This document shows positions 24,967-35,314 of a DNA stretch of 64,000 nt, one piece after another (position 1 is the stretch's first letter; every line of letters begins with the position of its first letter). Origin of the DNA: Akkermansiaceae bacterium (GTDB lineage: Bacteria > Verrucomicrobiota > Verrucomicrobiia > Verrucomicrobiales > Akkermansiaceae). The stretch spans positions 1-64,000 of the forward strand of contig JAGYIT010000014.1 in NCBI GenBank assembly GCA_018402445.1. The letters are read 5' to 3'. The notes under the pieces were generated by a model that had not been told where the DNA came from, ran no database searches, and was given only the letters and a program-made list of their open reading frames with translations. The position numbers were made by a program, and so were the translations under genes.

Positions 24967-25497
24967 TCACGAGCTGAATACCATCCTGAAATTGGAGAGT
25001 AAGCGGGGCATCGCTTCGATCGGTATATCGAGCTGGTGAATCAGTTTTTCCACGGCCTCTGCCTTCACTATCGCGTTTTCCCGCAGAAAAATCAGTAGAT
25101 CGATGTCCTTGGGGCGTCCGACAAGCAATTTCAAAGCCGCGAGATCATTTGATGAAATCGCGAACGCCTCTTCGCAATCCGGCACCGGCACAAGGCGCTC
25201 CCTCCAGCCGGACGGAAGTGTTTGCAGGATGGAATCTCGCAACACATCGGCATGATAGCCGTGGATCCGGTGGTAAGTTCGGTTGTCCCCGAGTGCCTCA
25301 TGTAGCATCACCGAGGTCAACTCGTCGAAAGGCTCGCAGAGGATATCGGCATCGTAGGTTGTCGCCAATGGCCCGGATGGAGAACCCAGTTCCGGGTAAG
25401 AGGCGAGCAAGGAAGCAGAGCCGAAAACGATTATCCTTTTCCCTTCCGCCAACGATTTGGCCGCCACGATGACATGCTGGAGCGAGCGAAGGTTCAT
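24967..25497 (-). CDS. DUF6036-like nucleotidyltransferase-fold protein
   Basis: 176 residues. The N-terminus carries KRIIVFGSASLLASYPEL and TYDADILCEP, a GS...D-x-D pattern typical of nucleotidyltransferase-fold proteins of the DUF6036 type. A later KLLVGRPKDIDLLIFLREN matches the conserved RxKDxxD part. Such proteins often act as the toxin-like half of two-gene modules. It overlaps its upstream partner by 4 bases. Enzyme activity is inferred from the motif only. Confidence 0.7.
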   Translation of the reverse strand: MNLRSLQHVIVAAKSLAEGKRIIVFGSASLLASYPELGSPSGPLATTYDADILCEPFDELTSVMLHEALGDNRTYHRIHGYHADVLRDSILQTLPSGWRERLVPVPDCEEAFAISSNDLAALKLLVGRPKDIDLLIFLRENAIVKAEAVEKLIHQLDIPIEAMPRLLSNFRMVFSS

Positions 25498-25817
25498 TTG
25501 GGAGATGTGAGAAGAGGTAGTCCGACGAATGGCGAACAGGATTTGATCCGCTCTGAATCGTGGTTCGGATCTGCGAGAAATGCGATGAGCTGATCGAACG
25601 CCACCGGGGATTCACGCGCCGCCAAGATTCGTTCCCGCCAATCAAGCAAAGGCGCGGGATGCAGCCGCCCGCTCATCAACCAGCGTTCAATGTTTTCCAA
25701 GGCGATCCGCAAGTCCTCGGGATGCGCCGCCAGATGGGCGGCGATTCGCAGCCACAGAATGGTGCGGTCTTCCCGCAGGAAATGATGGTCATCGGTGGTG
25801 GGATGATAAATTTCCAT
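25494..25817 (-). CDS. Small partner of DUF6036-like gene
   Basis: 107 residues from ATG 25817 (MEIYHPT); an ATG 9 bases upstream also exists. The sequence is helical with repeated RIAAHLAAHPEDLRIALENIERWL and LDWRERILAARE, and contains no known domain. The 4-base overlap with the nucleotidyltransferase gene indicates a coupled pair, possibly an antitoxin-like or adaptor role. This is inference from layout. Confidence 0.6.
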   Translation of the reverse strand: MEIYHPTTDDHHFLREDRTILWLRIAAHLAAHPEDLRIALENIERWLMSGRLHPAPLLDWRERILAARESPVAFDQLIAFLADPNHDSERIKSCSPFVGLPLLTSPK

Positions 25818-25969
25818 AACTTGCATGAATGCTGCCCAGTCCGGGTGCTCAGGTCAACCCGCGTCAGAGTCCTTGCCAGAAACCGCCTACTTCCTGATCA
25901 AATAAGCAAAGACAGGGATAAGATGGATAACAGTAAGGGTGATGTTTTCACGGGGAAATACGATTCTTC

Positions 25970-25999
25970 TTTGAAAGTTGAAAGTTGAAAGTTGAATTT
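25970..25999. repeat. Tandem GAAAGTT repeat at gene boundary
   Basis: Three copies of a TTGAAAG unit immediately downstream of the trxB stop (minus strand). Same class as tracts at 23053, 24331, 55441 and 55610. Confidence 0.55.
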
Positions 26000-26926
26000 T
26001 CACTCAAGTTCAGTCAGATACCTCTCCGCTTCCAGCGCCGCCGCGCAGCCTTGCCCCGCCGCCGTGATCGCCTGGCGGTAGTAATGATCGGCCACATCTC
26101 CCGCCGCGAAAAGTCCGGGGGTTTTGGTGGCGGTGCGGCCGGGAACCTGGAGGATGTAGCCGTTCTCATCCAGATCCACGAGGCCGCTGACGAACTGGCT
26201 GTTCGGCACGTGGCCGATCGCTACGAACACGCAATCGACGGCGAGTTCGCTTTCCGATCCGTCCACGAGATTCTTGAGCCTCACCGCGCGCATCTCGCCC
26301 TTTTCATTGGTCAGGTATTCCTCGACCCCGCTGTTCCAGACAGGCTCGATCTTGGGGTTTGCGAGGGCGCGCTCGGCCATGATCTTCGAGGCGCGTAGCT
26401 CGTCGCGGCGGTGGATCAGATAGACCTTGCTGGCGAAGCGGGTGAGGAAACCCGCTTCCTCGCAGGCGCTGTCGCCGCCTCCGATGACTGCCACCGGGAC
26501 ATCCCGGTAGAACGCGCCGTCGCAGGTCGCGCAGGAAGTAAGGCCGCGCCCGATGAGTTCCTTCTCATTCGGCAGGCCAAGGTGCCTTGGCGCGGCTCCG
26601 GTCGCGATGATCACCGTTTTCGACCGCAGGGTATCATCGCCGATCTTCACGCTGAAATTCCCGTCATCATCCTTCAAGATCGATTCAACGGAGGCGTATT
26701 GGATGCGCGTGCCGAATTTCTCCGCCTGCTTCTGCATGTTCATCATCATCTCCGGCCCCATGACGCCCTCGGGAAATCCGGGGAAATTCTCCACCTCCGT
26801 GGTCGTCGTGAGCTGGCCGCCGGGCTGCGTGCCGGAAAGCATCAGCGGGGTCAGGTTCGCGCGGGCGACGTAGATGGCGGCAGTGTATCCGGCGCAGCCG
26901 GTTCCGATGATGATGACGTTTTCCAT
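26000..26926 (-). CDS. trxB: Thioredoxin-disulfide reductase
   Basis: 308 residues. The FAD-binding start [20 protein letters not shown], the redox-active CATCDG at about residues 135-140, the NADPH site [17 protein letters not shown] and the C-terminal [24 protein letters not shown] all match low-molecular-weight TrxB. It uses NADPH to reduce thioredoxin in the cytoplasm. Of usual length. Confidence 0.95.
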   Translation of the reverse strand: MENVIIIGTGCAGYTAAIYVARANLTPLMLSGTQPGGQLTTTTEVENFPGFPEGVMGPEMMMNMQKQAEKFGTRIQYASVESILKDDDGNFSVKIGDDTLRSKTVIIATGAAPRHLGLPNEKELIGRGLTSCATCDGAFYRDVPVAVIGGGDSACEEAGFLTRFASKVYLIHRRDELRASKIMAERALANPKIEPVWNSGVEEYLTNEKGEMRAVRLKNLVDGSESELAVDCVFVAIGHVPNSQFVSGLVDLDENGYILQVPGRTATKTPGLFAAGDVADHYYRQAITAAGQGCAAALEAERYLTELE

Positions 26927-27026
26927 GATGTTGATTGGGAGCTTTAGCTGGGCGCATTATTCCGGCGGTCAGCGGAAAGAGTCAACCGTGGGAAACAGAG
27001 AGTCCTGAATTGATGGAAGAAAATCC

Positions 27027-27120
27027 AACCGCAGATGAACGCAGATGGACGTTAAGGAAGAAAATGGATCTTACGACTCTTTCTCTTTCATCTGCGTGAA
27101 TCTGCGTCCATCTGCGGTTA
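27027..27120. repeat. Inverted-repeat intergenic element (GCAGATGAAC type)
   Basis: The left arm at 27027-27051 (AACCGCAGATGAACGCAGATGGACG) is answered by a right arm around 27089-27120 reading as its near reverse complement, with an extra CTGCGTGAA unit. Each arm holds about 10-base GCAGATGRAC units. It lies between trxB and the helicase, which diverge. Confidence 0.8.
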
Positions 27121-27195
27121 AAAAAATCTCTTCGCTAGGCTTTCTCCGCTCCACGATTGCCAAACGCCGCGCACCCCTATTGATTCACCCCGCCC

Positions 27196-29196
27196 ATGGC
27201 CAACGATTTCGCCTTCGAATCCCTCAACCACGCCCAGCGTGAAGCGGTCGCCGCCCAGGACGGGCCGGTGATGATCCTTGCGGGCGCGGGCACGGGGAAG
27301 ACGCGCACGGTCACCTGCCGCATTGCCCACATGCTGGAGCGGAAAGTCCCGGCCTCCGAGATCCTCGCTGTCACTTTCACCAACAAGGCCGCCGCCGAGA
27401 TGCGGGAGCGCATCGGCGGCATGGTCTCGAAAAAGGCCGCCTCGGAAATGACCGTCTGCACCTTCCACTCCCTCTGCGTCCGCCTCCTGCGCGGCGGCAT
27501 CGACCGGCTCGGCTACAAGAAAAATTTCTCCATCACCGCCTACTCGGATCAGGTCGGCATCATGAAACAGCTCCTCGTCCGCAAGGGCGGCACCGATGAG
27601 AAAGTGAAGGCCGAGACCGTCCTTTCGGAAATCTCCAAGGCGAAGAACAAGGGCATCGATGTCCAGGATCTGCAGGACGACTATTTCGCGCAGCTCGCCG
27701 TCGCCTACCAGAACGAGCTCCGCGCCCAGAACGCCGTGGATTTCGACGACCTCCTGCTCCTCGCCGAGCAGGTGTTGCGCGAGCACGGGGATGTCCGCGA
27801 GCATTTCCGGAAGCTTTATACTAGAGTCACCGTAGATGAGTTCCAGGACACGAACTCCCTCCAGATGCGTCTGCTTCAGCAGCTTGTCGGCGAGCCTTAC
27901 CATGTCTGCGTCGTCGGCGATGACGACCAGTCCATCTACGGCTGGCGCGGCGCGGATGTGGCGAATATCCTTGAGTTCGAGCGCTTTTTTCCGAATCCCA
28001 AGATCATCCGCCTAGAGGAAAACTACCGCTCCACCCAGGCCGTGCTCCACACCGCGAACTCATTGATCAAACACAACCTCGGCCGCCGCGAGAAGATCCT
28101 CCGTTCCACGCGTGGCGGTGGGGAAAACGTCCGCATCGTCGCCATGCCCGGCGATGACGAGGAGGCGGATTTCATCGCCGACGAGATGCTCGGCGAGAAA
28201 ACCGCGCACGGCCGCGAATGGGAGGACTTCGCCATCCTGTTCCGCACCAACGGCCAGTCGCGGAAGCTCGAGCTCGCCCTGCGCGACCGGAAAATCCCCT
28301 ACCGCATGGTCGGCGCGCAGTCGTTCTACGACCGCCGCGAGATCCGCGACGTGCTGGCCTACGCCTCCCTGCTCGTTTCCCCGGAAAACGACGTTCCCCT
28401 GCTCCGCATCCTCAACGCCCCCAACCGCGGCATCGGCCAATCCTCCGCCGTCCTCGCCACCGACTGGAGCCGCGAGAAAGGCCACTCCGTCTGGCAGGCA
28501 CTCTGCGATCCCTTTTTCACCACCACCATCGGCCCGAAGTCCCGCGCCGCCATCGAGGATTTCGTCGCCCTCATCTCCTCCGCCAAAAACCGCATCGACA
28601 TCGCCAAGGAAAACCCCGCCGACGTCCTCGGCGAGCTTCTGCGGGAAATCGAATACCTCCCTTGGATCGAGCGCGGCTGCAAGAACGACTCCGAGCGCCA
28701 GCAGCGCGGCGAGGCCATCAACTCCCTCATCGCCTCCCTCCGCGATCACATCGCCAAAGGCAAAAAACTCCAGTCCTTCCTCGACGACAGCGCCCTCGCC
28801 TCCGACCGCGAGGACGACGACCTAGAGAAAAAGAAAGGAGCCACCCTCATCACCCTCCACGCCTCGAAAGGGCTGGAATTTCCGATCGTCTATCTCGTCG
28901 GGCTGGAGGAAGGTTTCCTGCCGCACAGCCGCTCCATCACCGAGGGCACGAAGGACGAGGAGCGCCGCCTGCTCTACGTCGGCATCACCCGCGCCCAGGA
29001 ATCCCTTACGCTAACCTACTGCACCGTCCGCATGAAATGGGGCCAGAAAACCGGCTGCCAGCCCTCCTCCTTCATCGGCGAACTCGATGATAAGCACCTC
29101 GACCACACTACCTTCGATGAAATCCAGAACACCGAGATGTCTGGCGATGATCTCGATGACTTCTTCGCAAGCATGAATGATCTGTTCAAGGATTGA
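27196..29196 (+). CDS. pcrA: UvrD/PcrA-type DNA helicase
   Basis: 666 residues. Superfamily 1A helicase with the Q-motif LNHAQREAV, Walker A AGAGTGKT at 29-36, VTFTNKAAAEM, the Walker B-type VDEFQDTN, DDDQSIYGWRGA, LEENYRST and, near the end, TLHASKGLEFPIVYLVGLEEG plus EERRLLYVGITRA. It unwinds DNA 3' to 5' in repair and replication restart. Slightly shorter than typical UvrD, nearer to Rep/PcrA; the choice among UvrD, Rep and PcrA is not fixed. Confidence 0.92.
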   Translation: MANDFAFESLNHAQREAVAAQDGPVMILAGAGTGKTRTVTCRIAHMLERKVPASEILAVTFTNKAAAEMRERIGGMVSKKAASEMTVCTFHSLCVRLLRGGIDRLGYKKNFSITAYSDQVGIMKQLLVRKGGTDEKVKAETVLSEISKAKNKGIDVQDLQDDYFAQLAVAYQNELRAQNAVDFDDLLLLAEQVLREHGDVREHFRKLYTRVTVDEFQDTNSLQMRLLQQLVGEPYHVCVVGDDDQSIYGWRGADVANILEFERFFPNPKIIRLEENYRSTQAVLHTANSLIKHNLGRREKILRSTRGGGENVRIVAMPGDDEEADFIADEMLGEKTAHGREWEDFAILFRTNGQSRKLELALRDRKIPYRMVGAQSFYDRREIRDVLAYASLLVSPENDVPLLRILNAPNRGIGQSSAVLATDWSREKGHSVWQALCDPFFTTTIGPKSRAAIEDFVALISSAKNRIDIAKENPADVLGELLREIEYLPWIERGCKNDSERQQRGEAINSLIASLRDHIAKGKKLQSFLDDSALASDREDDDLEKKKGATLITLHASKGLEFPIVYLVGLEEGFLPHSRSITEGTKDEERRLLYVGITRAQESLTLTYCTVRMKWGQKTGCQPSSFIGELDDKHLDHTTFDEIQNTEMSGDDLDDFFASMNDLFKD

Positions 29197-29235
29197 CAGG
29201 CAGTAATCATCACCTCGCACACCCATCCCACCCGC

Positions 29236-30860
29236 ATGAAAAAAATCCTCCTAACGTTCGCGCTGACCCTTCCCCTCCTCTCTGCGGAAACGCAGCATGA
29301 CATCGTCATCTATGGCGGCACCTCCGGGGGCATCATCGCGGCCATCCAAGCCGTGAAATCAGAACGCTCCGTCGTGCTCGTCTCCCCCACGCCCTACCTC
29401 GGCGGCCTCACTACCAGCGGCCTCGGCTGGACGGATCTCGGCAGCGATTCCATCCTCGGCGGCCTGAGCCGCGATTTCTACACTCGCCTCTACCTTCACT
29501 ACGAGAAACCCGATTCCTGGAAATGGGAGGAACGTGCCGATTTCGGCAACAAGGGACAGGGGCAACCCGCCCTCAACCCGAAAACCAATCTCGCCTCCGT
29601 CTTCGAACCCTCGGTCGCCACCGCCGTCTTCGATGCCATGCTCAAGGAACACGGCGTCACCGTCGTCACCGCCCGGCTCGACCTGAAAAACGGTGTCGTG
29701 ATGGACGGCGACCGCATCCTTAAAATCCGCACGGAGGACGGGCGCGCGTTCGCCGGGAAAATCTTCATCGACGCCACCTACGAGGGCGACCTGCTCCCCG
29801 GAGCGGGTGTCAGTTTCACCACCGGCCGCGAGGCGAACGCGACCTACGGCGAGACCGTCAACGGCATCCAGACCAAGGGCACCGTGAAAAACCAACTGCG
29901 CGACGGCATCGATCCCTACATCAAGCCCGGCGACCCCGCTAGCGGCCTGCTCCCCGGCGTGAACCCCGACGCCGGCGGCGAGGATGGCGAGGGCGACCAC
30001 CGCCTCCAGGCCTACTGTTTCCGCATGTGCCTCACCGATGTCCCGGAAAACCTCGTGCCCTTCGAAAAACCCGTGGGCTACGACGAGGCCGCCTACGAAA
30101 TCCTGTTCCGCGCCATCAAGGCCGGCCACAACGGCGGTTTCACCAAATTCGACCTCATGCCGAACCGCAAGACCGACTCCAACAACACCGGCGGCATCTC
30201 CAACAACCCCATCGGCCTCAATTACGGCGACGACTGGGACTGGACCACGCTCGGCCACGATGAACGCCTCGCCCTCGCCAAGAAACACGAGCACTGGCAG
30301 CGCGGCCTGATGTGGACGCTCCAGAACCACCCGCGCGTGCCGGAGAAAATCCGCCAGGAATACTCGAAATGGGGGCTGCCCAAGGATGAGTTCACCGACA
30401 ACGGCCACTGGCCGCACCAAATCTACGTCCGCGAAGCCCGCCGCATGGTCTCTGATTTCGTGATGAACCAGAACCACTGCCTGCGCAAGGAACCCGTGCC
30501 GCAATCCATCGGCCTCGCCGCCTACACCATGGACTCCCACAACGTCCAGCGGCACGTGATCAACGGCATGGTCAAGAACGAGGGCGACATCCAGCACCGC
30601 ATCCCCGGCCCCTACCCGGTTTCCTACCGCGCCATCGTCCCGAAAAAGGCGAGTGCGAGAACCTGTTGGTGCCCTGGAGCCTCTCCGCCAGCCACATGGC
30701 CTTCGGCTCCATCCGCATGGAACCCGTCTTCATGATCCTCTCGCAAAGCGCCGCCACCGCCGCCGACATCGCCATCGAAAGCGGCATCCCCGTCCAGGAC
30801 GTGCCCTACGAGGCTCTGCGAAAACGCCTGATCGAGGACGGCCAGTGCCTTGATCCCTGA
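29236..30860 (+). pseudogene. Secreted FAD-dependent oxidoreductase, split by one-base deletion
   Basis: Residues 1-17 are a signal peptide, then HDIVIYGGTSGGIIAAIQAV, an FAD dinucleotide site, and LGGLTTSGLGWTD. This is the FAD-dependent oxidoreductase family common in glycan regions of Verrucomicrobia and Planctomycetes. The frame breaks at the AAAAAGG run 30643-30649; restoring one G joins [23 protein letters not shown] and ends DGQCLDP at 30860, about 541 residues. Substrate unknown. May be a sequencing error. Confidence 0.75.
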
Positions 30861-30898
30861 GCGGCCGAACTTCCTCCCACCTCAGGCAGATTCCAGCC

Positions 30899-31039
30899 AC
30901 GATACACCTCCCCGGCATTTTCGCGCTTGCCCTCCTCTGCGCCCCGCCACCATCCCTTGCCGCCAAACCCAACGTCGTAATCTTCCTCGCCGACGACGCC
31001 GGGCGGGGCGATTTCAGCCGCTCCGGCAACAGGATCTGA
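30899..31039 (+). pseudogene. N-terminal stub of a sulfatase
   Basis: The frame ending at TGA 31037-31039 reads a hydrophobic leader (IFALALLCAP) and then AAKPNVVIFLADDAGRGDFS, the metal-binding N-terminus of S1 sulfatases. No ATG is present in frame and the active-site CxPxR is missing. It is a truncated remnant between the FAD oxidoreductase and the prepilin cassette. Confidence 0.65.
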
Positions 31040-31154
31040 CCATAAACACCTTCATCCCACAAAAAACAACACATCCCTAAAAGCATTGACTTTGTAAGCA
31101 CGCCGCCTATCTAGTTTCATTCATCAGTTTTTCGCCAGAACTGCCAAAAAAACT

Positions 31155-34100
31155 ATGTATCCTCCGAAAAAAACATTCGTTGCCCGAAATTTTCATAAAC
31201 ATCGGCGACAGCTCAGCGGCTTCGCGCTTGTCGTCACTCTTTCCCTCATGATCCTGCTGGCCATCCTCGCGGTGGGGCTGCTGAGTCTCTCCAGCGTAGC
31301 ATTGCGCAGCGCCGGAGCGGGTAGCCACGAAGCCCAGGCGCGCGCGAACGCCCGCCTCGCGCTCTTGCTCGCCATCGGCCAATTGCAGAAAACAGCGGGG
31401 TCGGATCAGCGCATCACCACCGGAGCCGACCAGTTGGCCGATACCGGCGGAGACGGTTCCGGAACAGCCGCCGCTGCGGAGCATCGGCACTGGACGGGTG
31501 TCTATCGCTCATGGCTCTTCGAAGACGAAGGCCGCCCGGAACCCAATTTCCTCACCTGGCTGGTCTCCGGAAACCCCGAAACCATATCCTCCCGCGACAC
31601 CGCGAAAACCTCCGCCGCCGATCCCGTGGTTCTCGTTGACAGCGGCACGCTCGGTGAGGCGGATGCGGGCCGCGTCTCCGTCCCCGCGTTGAGGCTCGGG
31701 GCGAGCGACGCCCGGTTGGCCTGGTGGACGGGAGACCAGGGCATGAAAGCCACCCTCGACGCACCTCCCGGAAACGCCGGAGCCCTCGCCGCCGATGTCC
31801 GCGCCGACCTCCAGGCCGCCCGTCAGATGGGGGTTCAGCTCGCCGCCACCGGAAACGACAAGCGCCCCTTCGGCTCGCTGTCCTCGACGGACAACCGCCG
31901 CCATCTCGTGACAAGCTGGCCGCAGGCGGCGTTCGTTTCCACCGACACCACCTCCCATCGCGGCCTGTTCCACGATCTCGCCCCCCACTCCTCCGGCCTC
32001 CTGACCAACGTCCGCACTGGCGCTTTCCGCAAGGATCTCTCCATCTATCTGGAGCGCAGCAAAGCGACTGCTCCCCGCGAACCTTTGTATGAGGTGAGCG
32101 GAAGACCCGGCATCAATTTCGCCGAACTCTGGTTCCACCACAACATTCACAAGGAACTCCAGTCCGGTAGTCTGAACTTCACCACCGGTGGCTCCACCGA
32201 CGCGCCCGCGCTGCGGATCGCCGGCTCCCAGACCGCGATGACGGCCGACCACGCCAACACCTACAAGCAGCCCGCCATCATCAGCTACAAGGCCGTGCTT
32301 TCCTTCCATGCGCGCCGGGTCAACACCGCCGATGGACCGAAAGAGAGACTCCATCTCGTCGTCGATCCCATCATCACCTACTGGAACCCCCTCGACGTTC
32401 CGGTCTCACTCAGCCCCGCCTATAATTCGGTCAAATTCTGGCAGCTACCCTACAACCTCACCCTCCGCTACGGCGGACGCACGTTAAATACCAGTCTGCG
32501 AAGAATTCTTGCGAACACCCAATTCCATTACCTCACCCTGATCGCCGGAAAACTTGAGCCGATCGTGCTCAAGCCCGGCGAGGTGCTCGTTTATTCCCAA
32601 GCCTCCAACACACCGGTCGCAACCTATCTCCCTTCGGGGCTCAACTTTGTCAATGGCAGGGCGGGATGGAACCTGGGCGGCGGCGTGGCCATCCCCTTGC
32701 GCAACACGTCCGGCCAATTTGTGGATGGCAATTCCAACGATACCCTCGAATACGAGATCCGCCCGAACAACGACACCTCCCTTGGCTCAAATCATTGGTT
32801 CCTTACCGCTTTCGGCCTATACTACAAGGAAGACAGGACGCAGCTTGGTGAATCCGTGAGCTTGGGAAACAACTCAATCGACCATCTCCGTGGCGATCCT
32901 TATCATACCCACCAAAAACCCGCCGACCTCAGGCTCCGCGCCACCTCGTTCCCCCAGGTTTTCGACAAGATCGGCCCGGAAGACACCCGCCCGCTTACCT
33001 TCTCGCAGCTCAGCGGTCGCAAGGAGCCTTTCATGCTCTACGCCCACAATGCCAAGACCGAGTTCGGAAGCGACCGTGGTGGGCGCTGGCTCGCCCGCCA
33101 AAACACCCAGATGATGAAACTGGATTTCGGCACCCTTTCCGAAGCAGAACTCGACCTCGTCCCTTACGAAATTCAGATCGAGCCGCTCGATAGCTGGAAG
33201 AACCGCAACCTCGAGGTCACACCCAATGGCAGCGGCTTCTTCGGCGGCGGGATGAACGCAGAATTCGGCACCAACTATCTCGTCACCCACGCCGTCCCCC
33301 GCGAGCCGCTCCACTCGCTCGCCGCCTTCCAAAATGCCTTTGCAAACGGCTATCAGGCTCTCCCGGGCAGAACCGGTCACAACATGCTCAATTTCAGCAT
33401 TCCGCTGCTGCCGCTCGTCAGCCACCCCATCGGCAACTCGCTTGCCCCCTCCGTCCTCTCCCCCGGCGATACCACCGGTGCCCTCGACGGCGGCGGCATG
33501 CTTGCCGACCACTCCTACCTCGCCAACCGCGCCCTGTGGGACGACTGGTTCCTCTCCAGCATCTCCCCGGACATCCGCGCCCCGCGCACGCAGCGCCAGA
33601 TCGCCTCGGATTTCCTCAAAGGCGCTGCCCCACTGCCCAACACCCGCTACCGCCCCGCCCTCCCTCCCTCCGAGGCCGACCGCCTGCTCGCCCTCTGGTT
33701 CGACGGCGAAAATCCCACCGCCGACGCCCACCTACTCACCGCCGCCGCCCTGCGCGTCGACGGACTGTTCAACGTGAACTCCACCTCCGTGGAGGCATGG
33801 AAAGCCGTGCTCAGCGCGCTGCGCGGACAGCCAGTCGTCACCCGCAATGCCGGAGGAAAGGAAAGCGTCATGCCCGGCGAGACGGACACCACGCCGGTAG
33901 CGAACCTCATCGCCTCCGAAAACCTCATCGCCCGCGGCGACGGCAACGTGGATATCATGGAAACCGCTCAATGGATCGGCCGCCGCACTCTCAGCGATGA
34001 GGAGATCGACGCCCTCGCCCAAGCCCTCGTCCGCGAGATCCGCAAGCGCGGTCCGTTCCTCTCGCTCGCCGATTTCATCAACCGCCGCCCCGGCTCCGAC

Positions 34101-34541
34101 CCCGCACTCGCCGCCGCCGGAGCTATCCAGAGTGCCCTCGACTCGCCAGATGCGGCCATCAACGCCGCCTACCTCCAGGGCGACCGCCGCGTCCCGGATG
34201 ATGTCGCGAAGCGGTTCCCTTTCCCCGAAGCCGAGGCCGGTGCCGCCGCCTACGGAGCGCCCGGCATCATCAAACAGGCGGACATCCTCACCCCCATCGC
34301 CCCCATCCTCTCGGTGCGCTCCGACTCCTTCATCATCCGCGCCTACGGGGAATCCGCGGCCGGTGGAAAAATCATGGCCCGCGCGTGGTGCGAGGCGGTG
34401 ATGGAAAGGCGGGCCGATTTCATCAGCCCCGCCGACGAGCAGAACACCGCCGCCGCCGACCTCAAGGACGACGAGAACCGCCTCTTCGGCCGCCGTTTTG
34501 AAATAACCTCTTTCCGTTGGCTCAACCCCCAAGAGATATGA
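31155..34541 (+). CDS. Giant prepilin-like exported protein (cassette copy 1)
   Basis: 1128 residues. The N-terminus RQLSGFALVVTLSLMILLAILAVGLLSLSS is a type IV prepilin/pseudopilin leader with Gly before Phe at the processing site; position +5 is not Glu, as in the GspK/PilX class. A long extracytoplasmic region follows. The C-terminus has QADILTPIAPILSVRSDSFIIRAYGE, RAWCEAV and FGRRFEITSFRWL, all shared with the gene at 39336-42836. It overlaps the small exported gene by 4 bases. Resembles the large proteins of Verrucomicrobial prepilin cassettes; function unknown. Confidence 0.7.
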   Translation: MYPPKKTFVARNFHKHRRQLSGFALVVTLSLMILLAILAVGLLSLSSVALRSAGAGSHEAQARANARLALLLAIGQLQKTAGSDQRITTGADQLADTGGDGSGTAAAAEHRHWTGVYRSWLFEDEGRPEPNFLTWLVSGNPETISSRDTAKTSAADPVVLVDSGTLGEADAGRVSVPALRLGASDARLAWWTGDQGMKATLDAPPGNAGALAADVRADLQAARQMGVQLAATGNDKRPFGSLSSTDNRRHLVTSWPQAAFVSTDTTSHRGLFHDLAPHSSGLLTNVRTGAFRKDLSIYLERSKATAPREPLYEVSGRPGINFAELWFHHNIHKELQSGSLNFTTGGSTDAPALRIAGSQTAMTADHANTYKQPAIISYKAVLSFHARRVNTADGPKERLHLVVDPIITYWNPLDVPVSLSPAYNSVKFWQLPYNLTLRYGGRTLNTSLRRILANTQFHYLTLIAGKLEPIVLKPGEVLVYSQASNTPVATYLPSGLNFVNGRAGWNLGGGVAIPLRNTSGQFVDGNSNDTLEYEIRPNNDTSLGSNHWFLTAFGLYYKEDRTQLGESVSLGNNSIDHLRGDPYHTHQKPADLRLRATSFPQVFDKIGPEDTRPLTFSQLSGRKEPFMLYAHNAKTEFGSDRGGRWLARQNTQMMKLDFGTLSEAELDLVPYEIQIEPLDSWKNRNLEVTPNGSGFFGGGMNAEFGTNYLVTHAVPREPLHSLAAFQNAFANGYQALPGRTGHNMLNFSIPLLPLVSHPIGNSLAPSVLSPGDTTGALDGGGMLADHSYLANRALWDDWFLSSISPDIRAPRTQRQIASDFLKGAAPLPNTRYRPALPPSEADRLLALWFDGENPTADAHLLTAAALRVDGLFNVNSTSVEAWKAVLSALRGQPVVTRNAGGKESVMPGETDTTPVANLIASENLIARGDGNVDIMETAQWIGRRTLSDEEIDALAQALVREIRKRGPFLSLADFINRRPGSDPALAAAGAIQSALDSPDAAINAAYLQGDRRVPDDVAKRFPFPEAEAGAAAYGAPGIIKQADILTPIAPILSVRSDSFIIRAYGESAAGGKIMARAWCEAVMERRADFISPADEQNTAAADLKDDENRLFGRRFEITSFRWLNPQEI

Positions 34542-35206
34542 CACGCTCCCTCGCCCTGCTCATCGCACTCGCACTCGCACTCGCACTCGCATCCGCCTCC
34601 GCCTCCGAACCCACCGTCCGCTTCCTCGCCGAGCGCGTGCCTCAGGGTGTCGATCAGGTGGTCATGCTCGCCGCGGAGAAAACCAGCGAAGCCTTCAAGC
34701 CTCCCACCAAGCACCTCTCTGCGGAGATCATCCCTCCCGCCCGCGCCTTCGAGCTGCGCGCCGCCGCCGCGGACGGCCGCCTCCTCGGCCACATCGCGCT
34801 GCCCGAGGTCGGCGACCGCTTCATCGTGCTCCTACTGCCCGCTCCCGAGGCCGGCTTCCGCGGCGTCGTCCTGCGCTCCGACGAGCCCGGCTTCCGCCCC
34901 GGCGATTGCTACCTCTACAACGACAGCAAGCAGCGCGTCGTCGGCTTCATCGGCGACAAGCGTTTCCAGATCAAACCCGGCGAAGGCAGCGCCATCCGCC
35001 CGGTCGAGAAGATCAGCAAGGGATTTCATGATGTCGGCTTCGGCGTCGATGTGGGAGACGACGGCCAAACCCGCGCCCTGAGCATGACCCGCTGGCCCAT
35101 CGATGCCCAGGTGCGCTCCTATGTGTTCTTTTTCCTCAACGAACGCACCAAACGCGTGGATTACCGCGCCGTCGATGAGTTCATCCCGCCCGCGAAACCG
35201 GAGTGA
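34538..35206 (+). CDS. Small exported partner of giant prepilin (cassette copy 1)
   Basis: 222 residues from ATG 34538 (TATGA overlap). The signal peptide core is LALALALASASASA, coded by a hexamer repeat ACTCGC. The mature part is beta-rich, with VGDRFIVLLLPAPEAG, RPGDCYLYNDSKQRVVGFIGDKRFQIKPGEG and a conserved end RSYVFFFLNERTKRVDYRAV. The equivalent partner at 38659-39339 has YLFAYISPRTRQLAFHAVSE at the same place. The pair is conserved as a unit. Confidence 0.65.
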   Translation: MTRSLALLIALALALALASASASEPTVRFLAERVPQGVDQVVMLAAEKTSEAFKPPTKHLSAEIIPPARAFELRAAAADGRLLGHIALPEVGDRFIVLLLPAPEAGFRGVVLRSDEPGFRPGDCYLYNDSKQRVVGFIGDKRFQIKPGEGSAIRPVEKISKGFHDVGFGVDVGDDGQTRALSMTRWPIDAQVRSYVFFFLNERTKRVDYRAVDEFIPPAKPE

Positions 35207-35314
35207 CATCTCTCCCGAAGGGGTGTTTTTACGCGCCAATCCCGGACAGCCCGTCTTTATGCCGGATCGGCTGGAAGATGGAGGCTTCGAAATCGTATCT
35301 ATGTTTTGTTTCCC

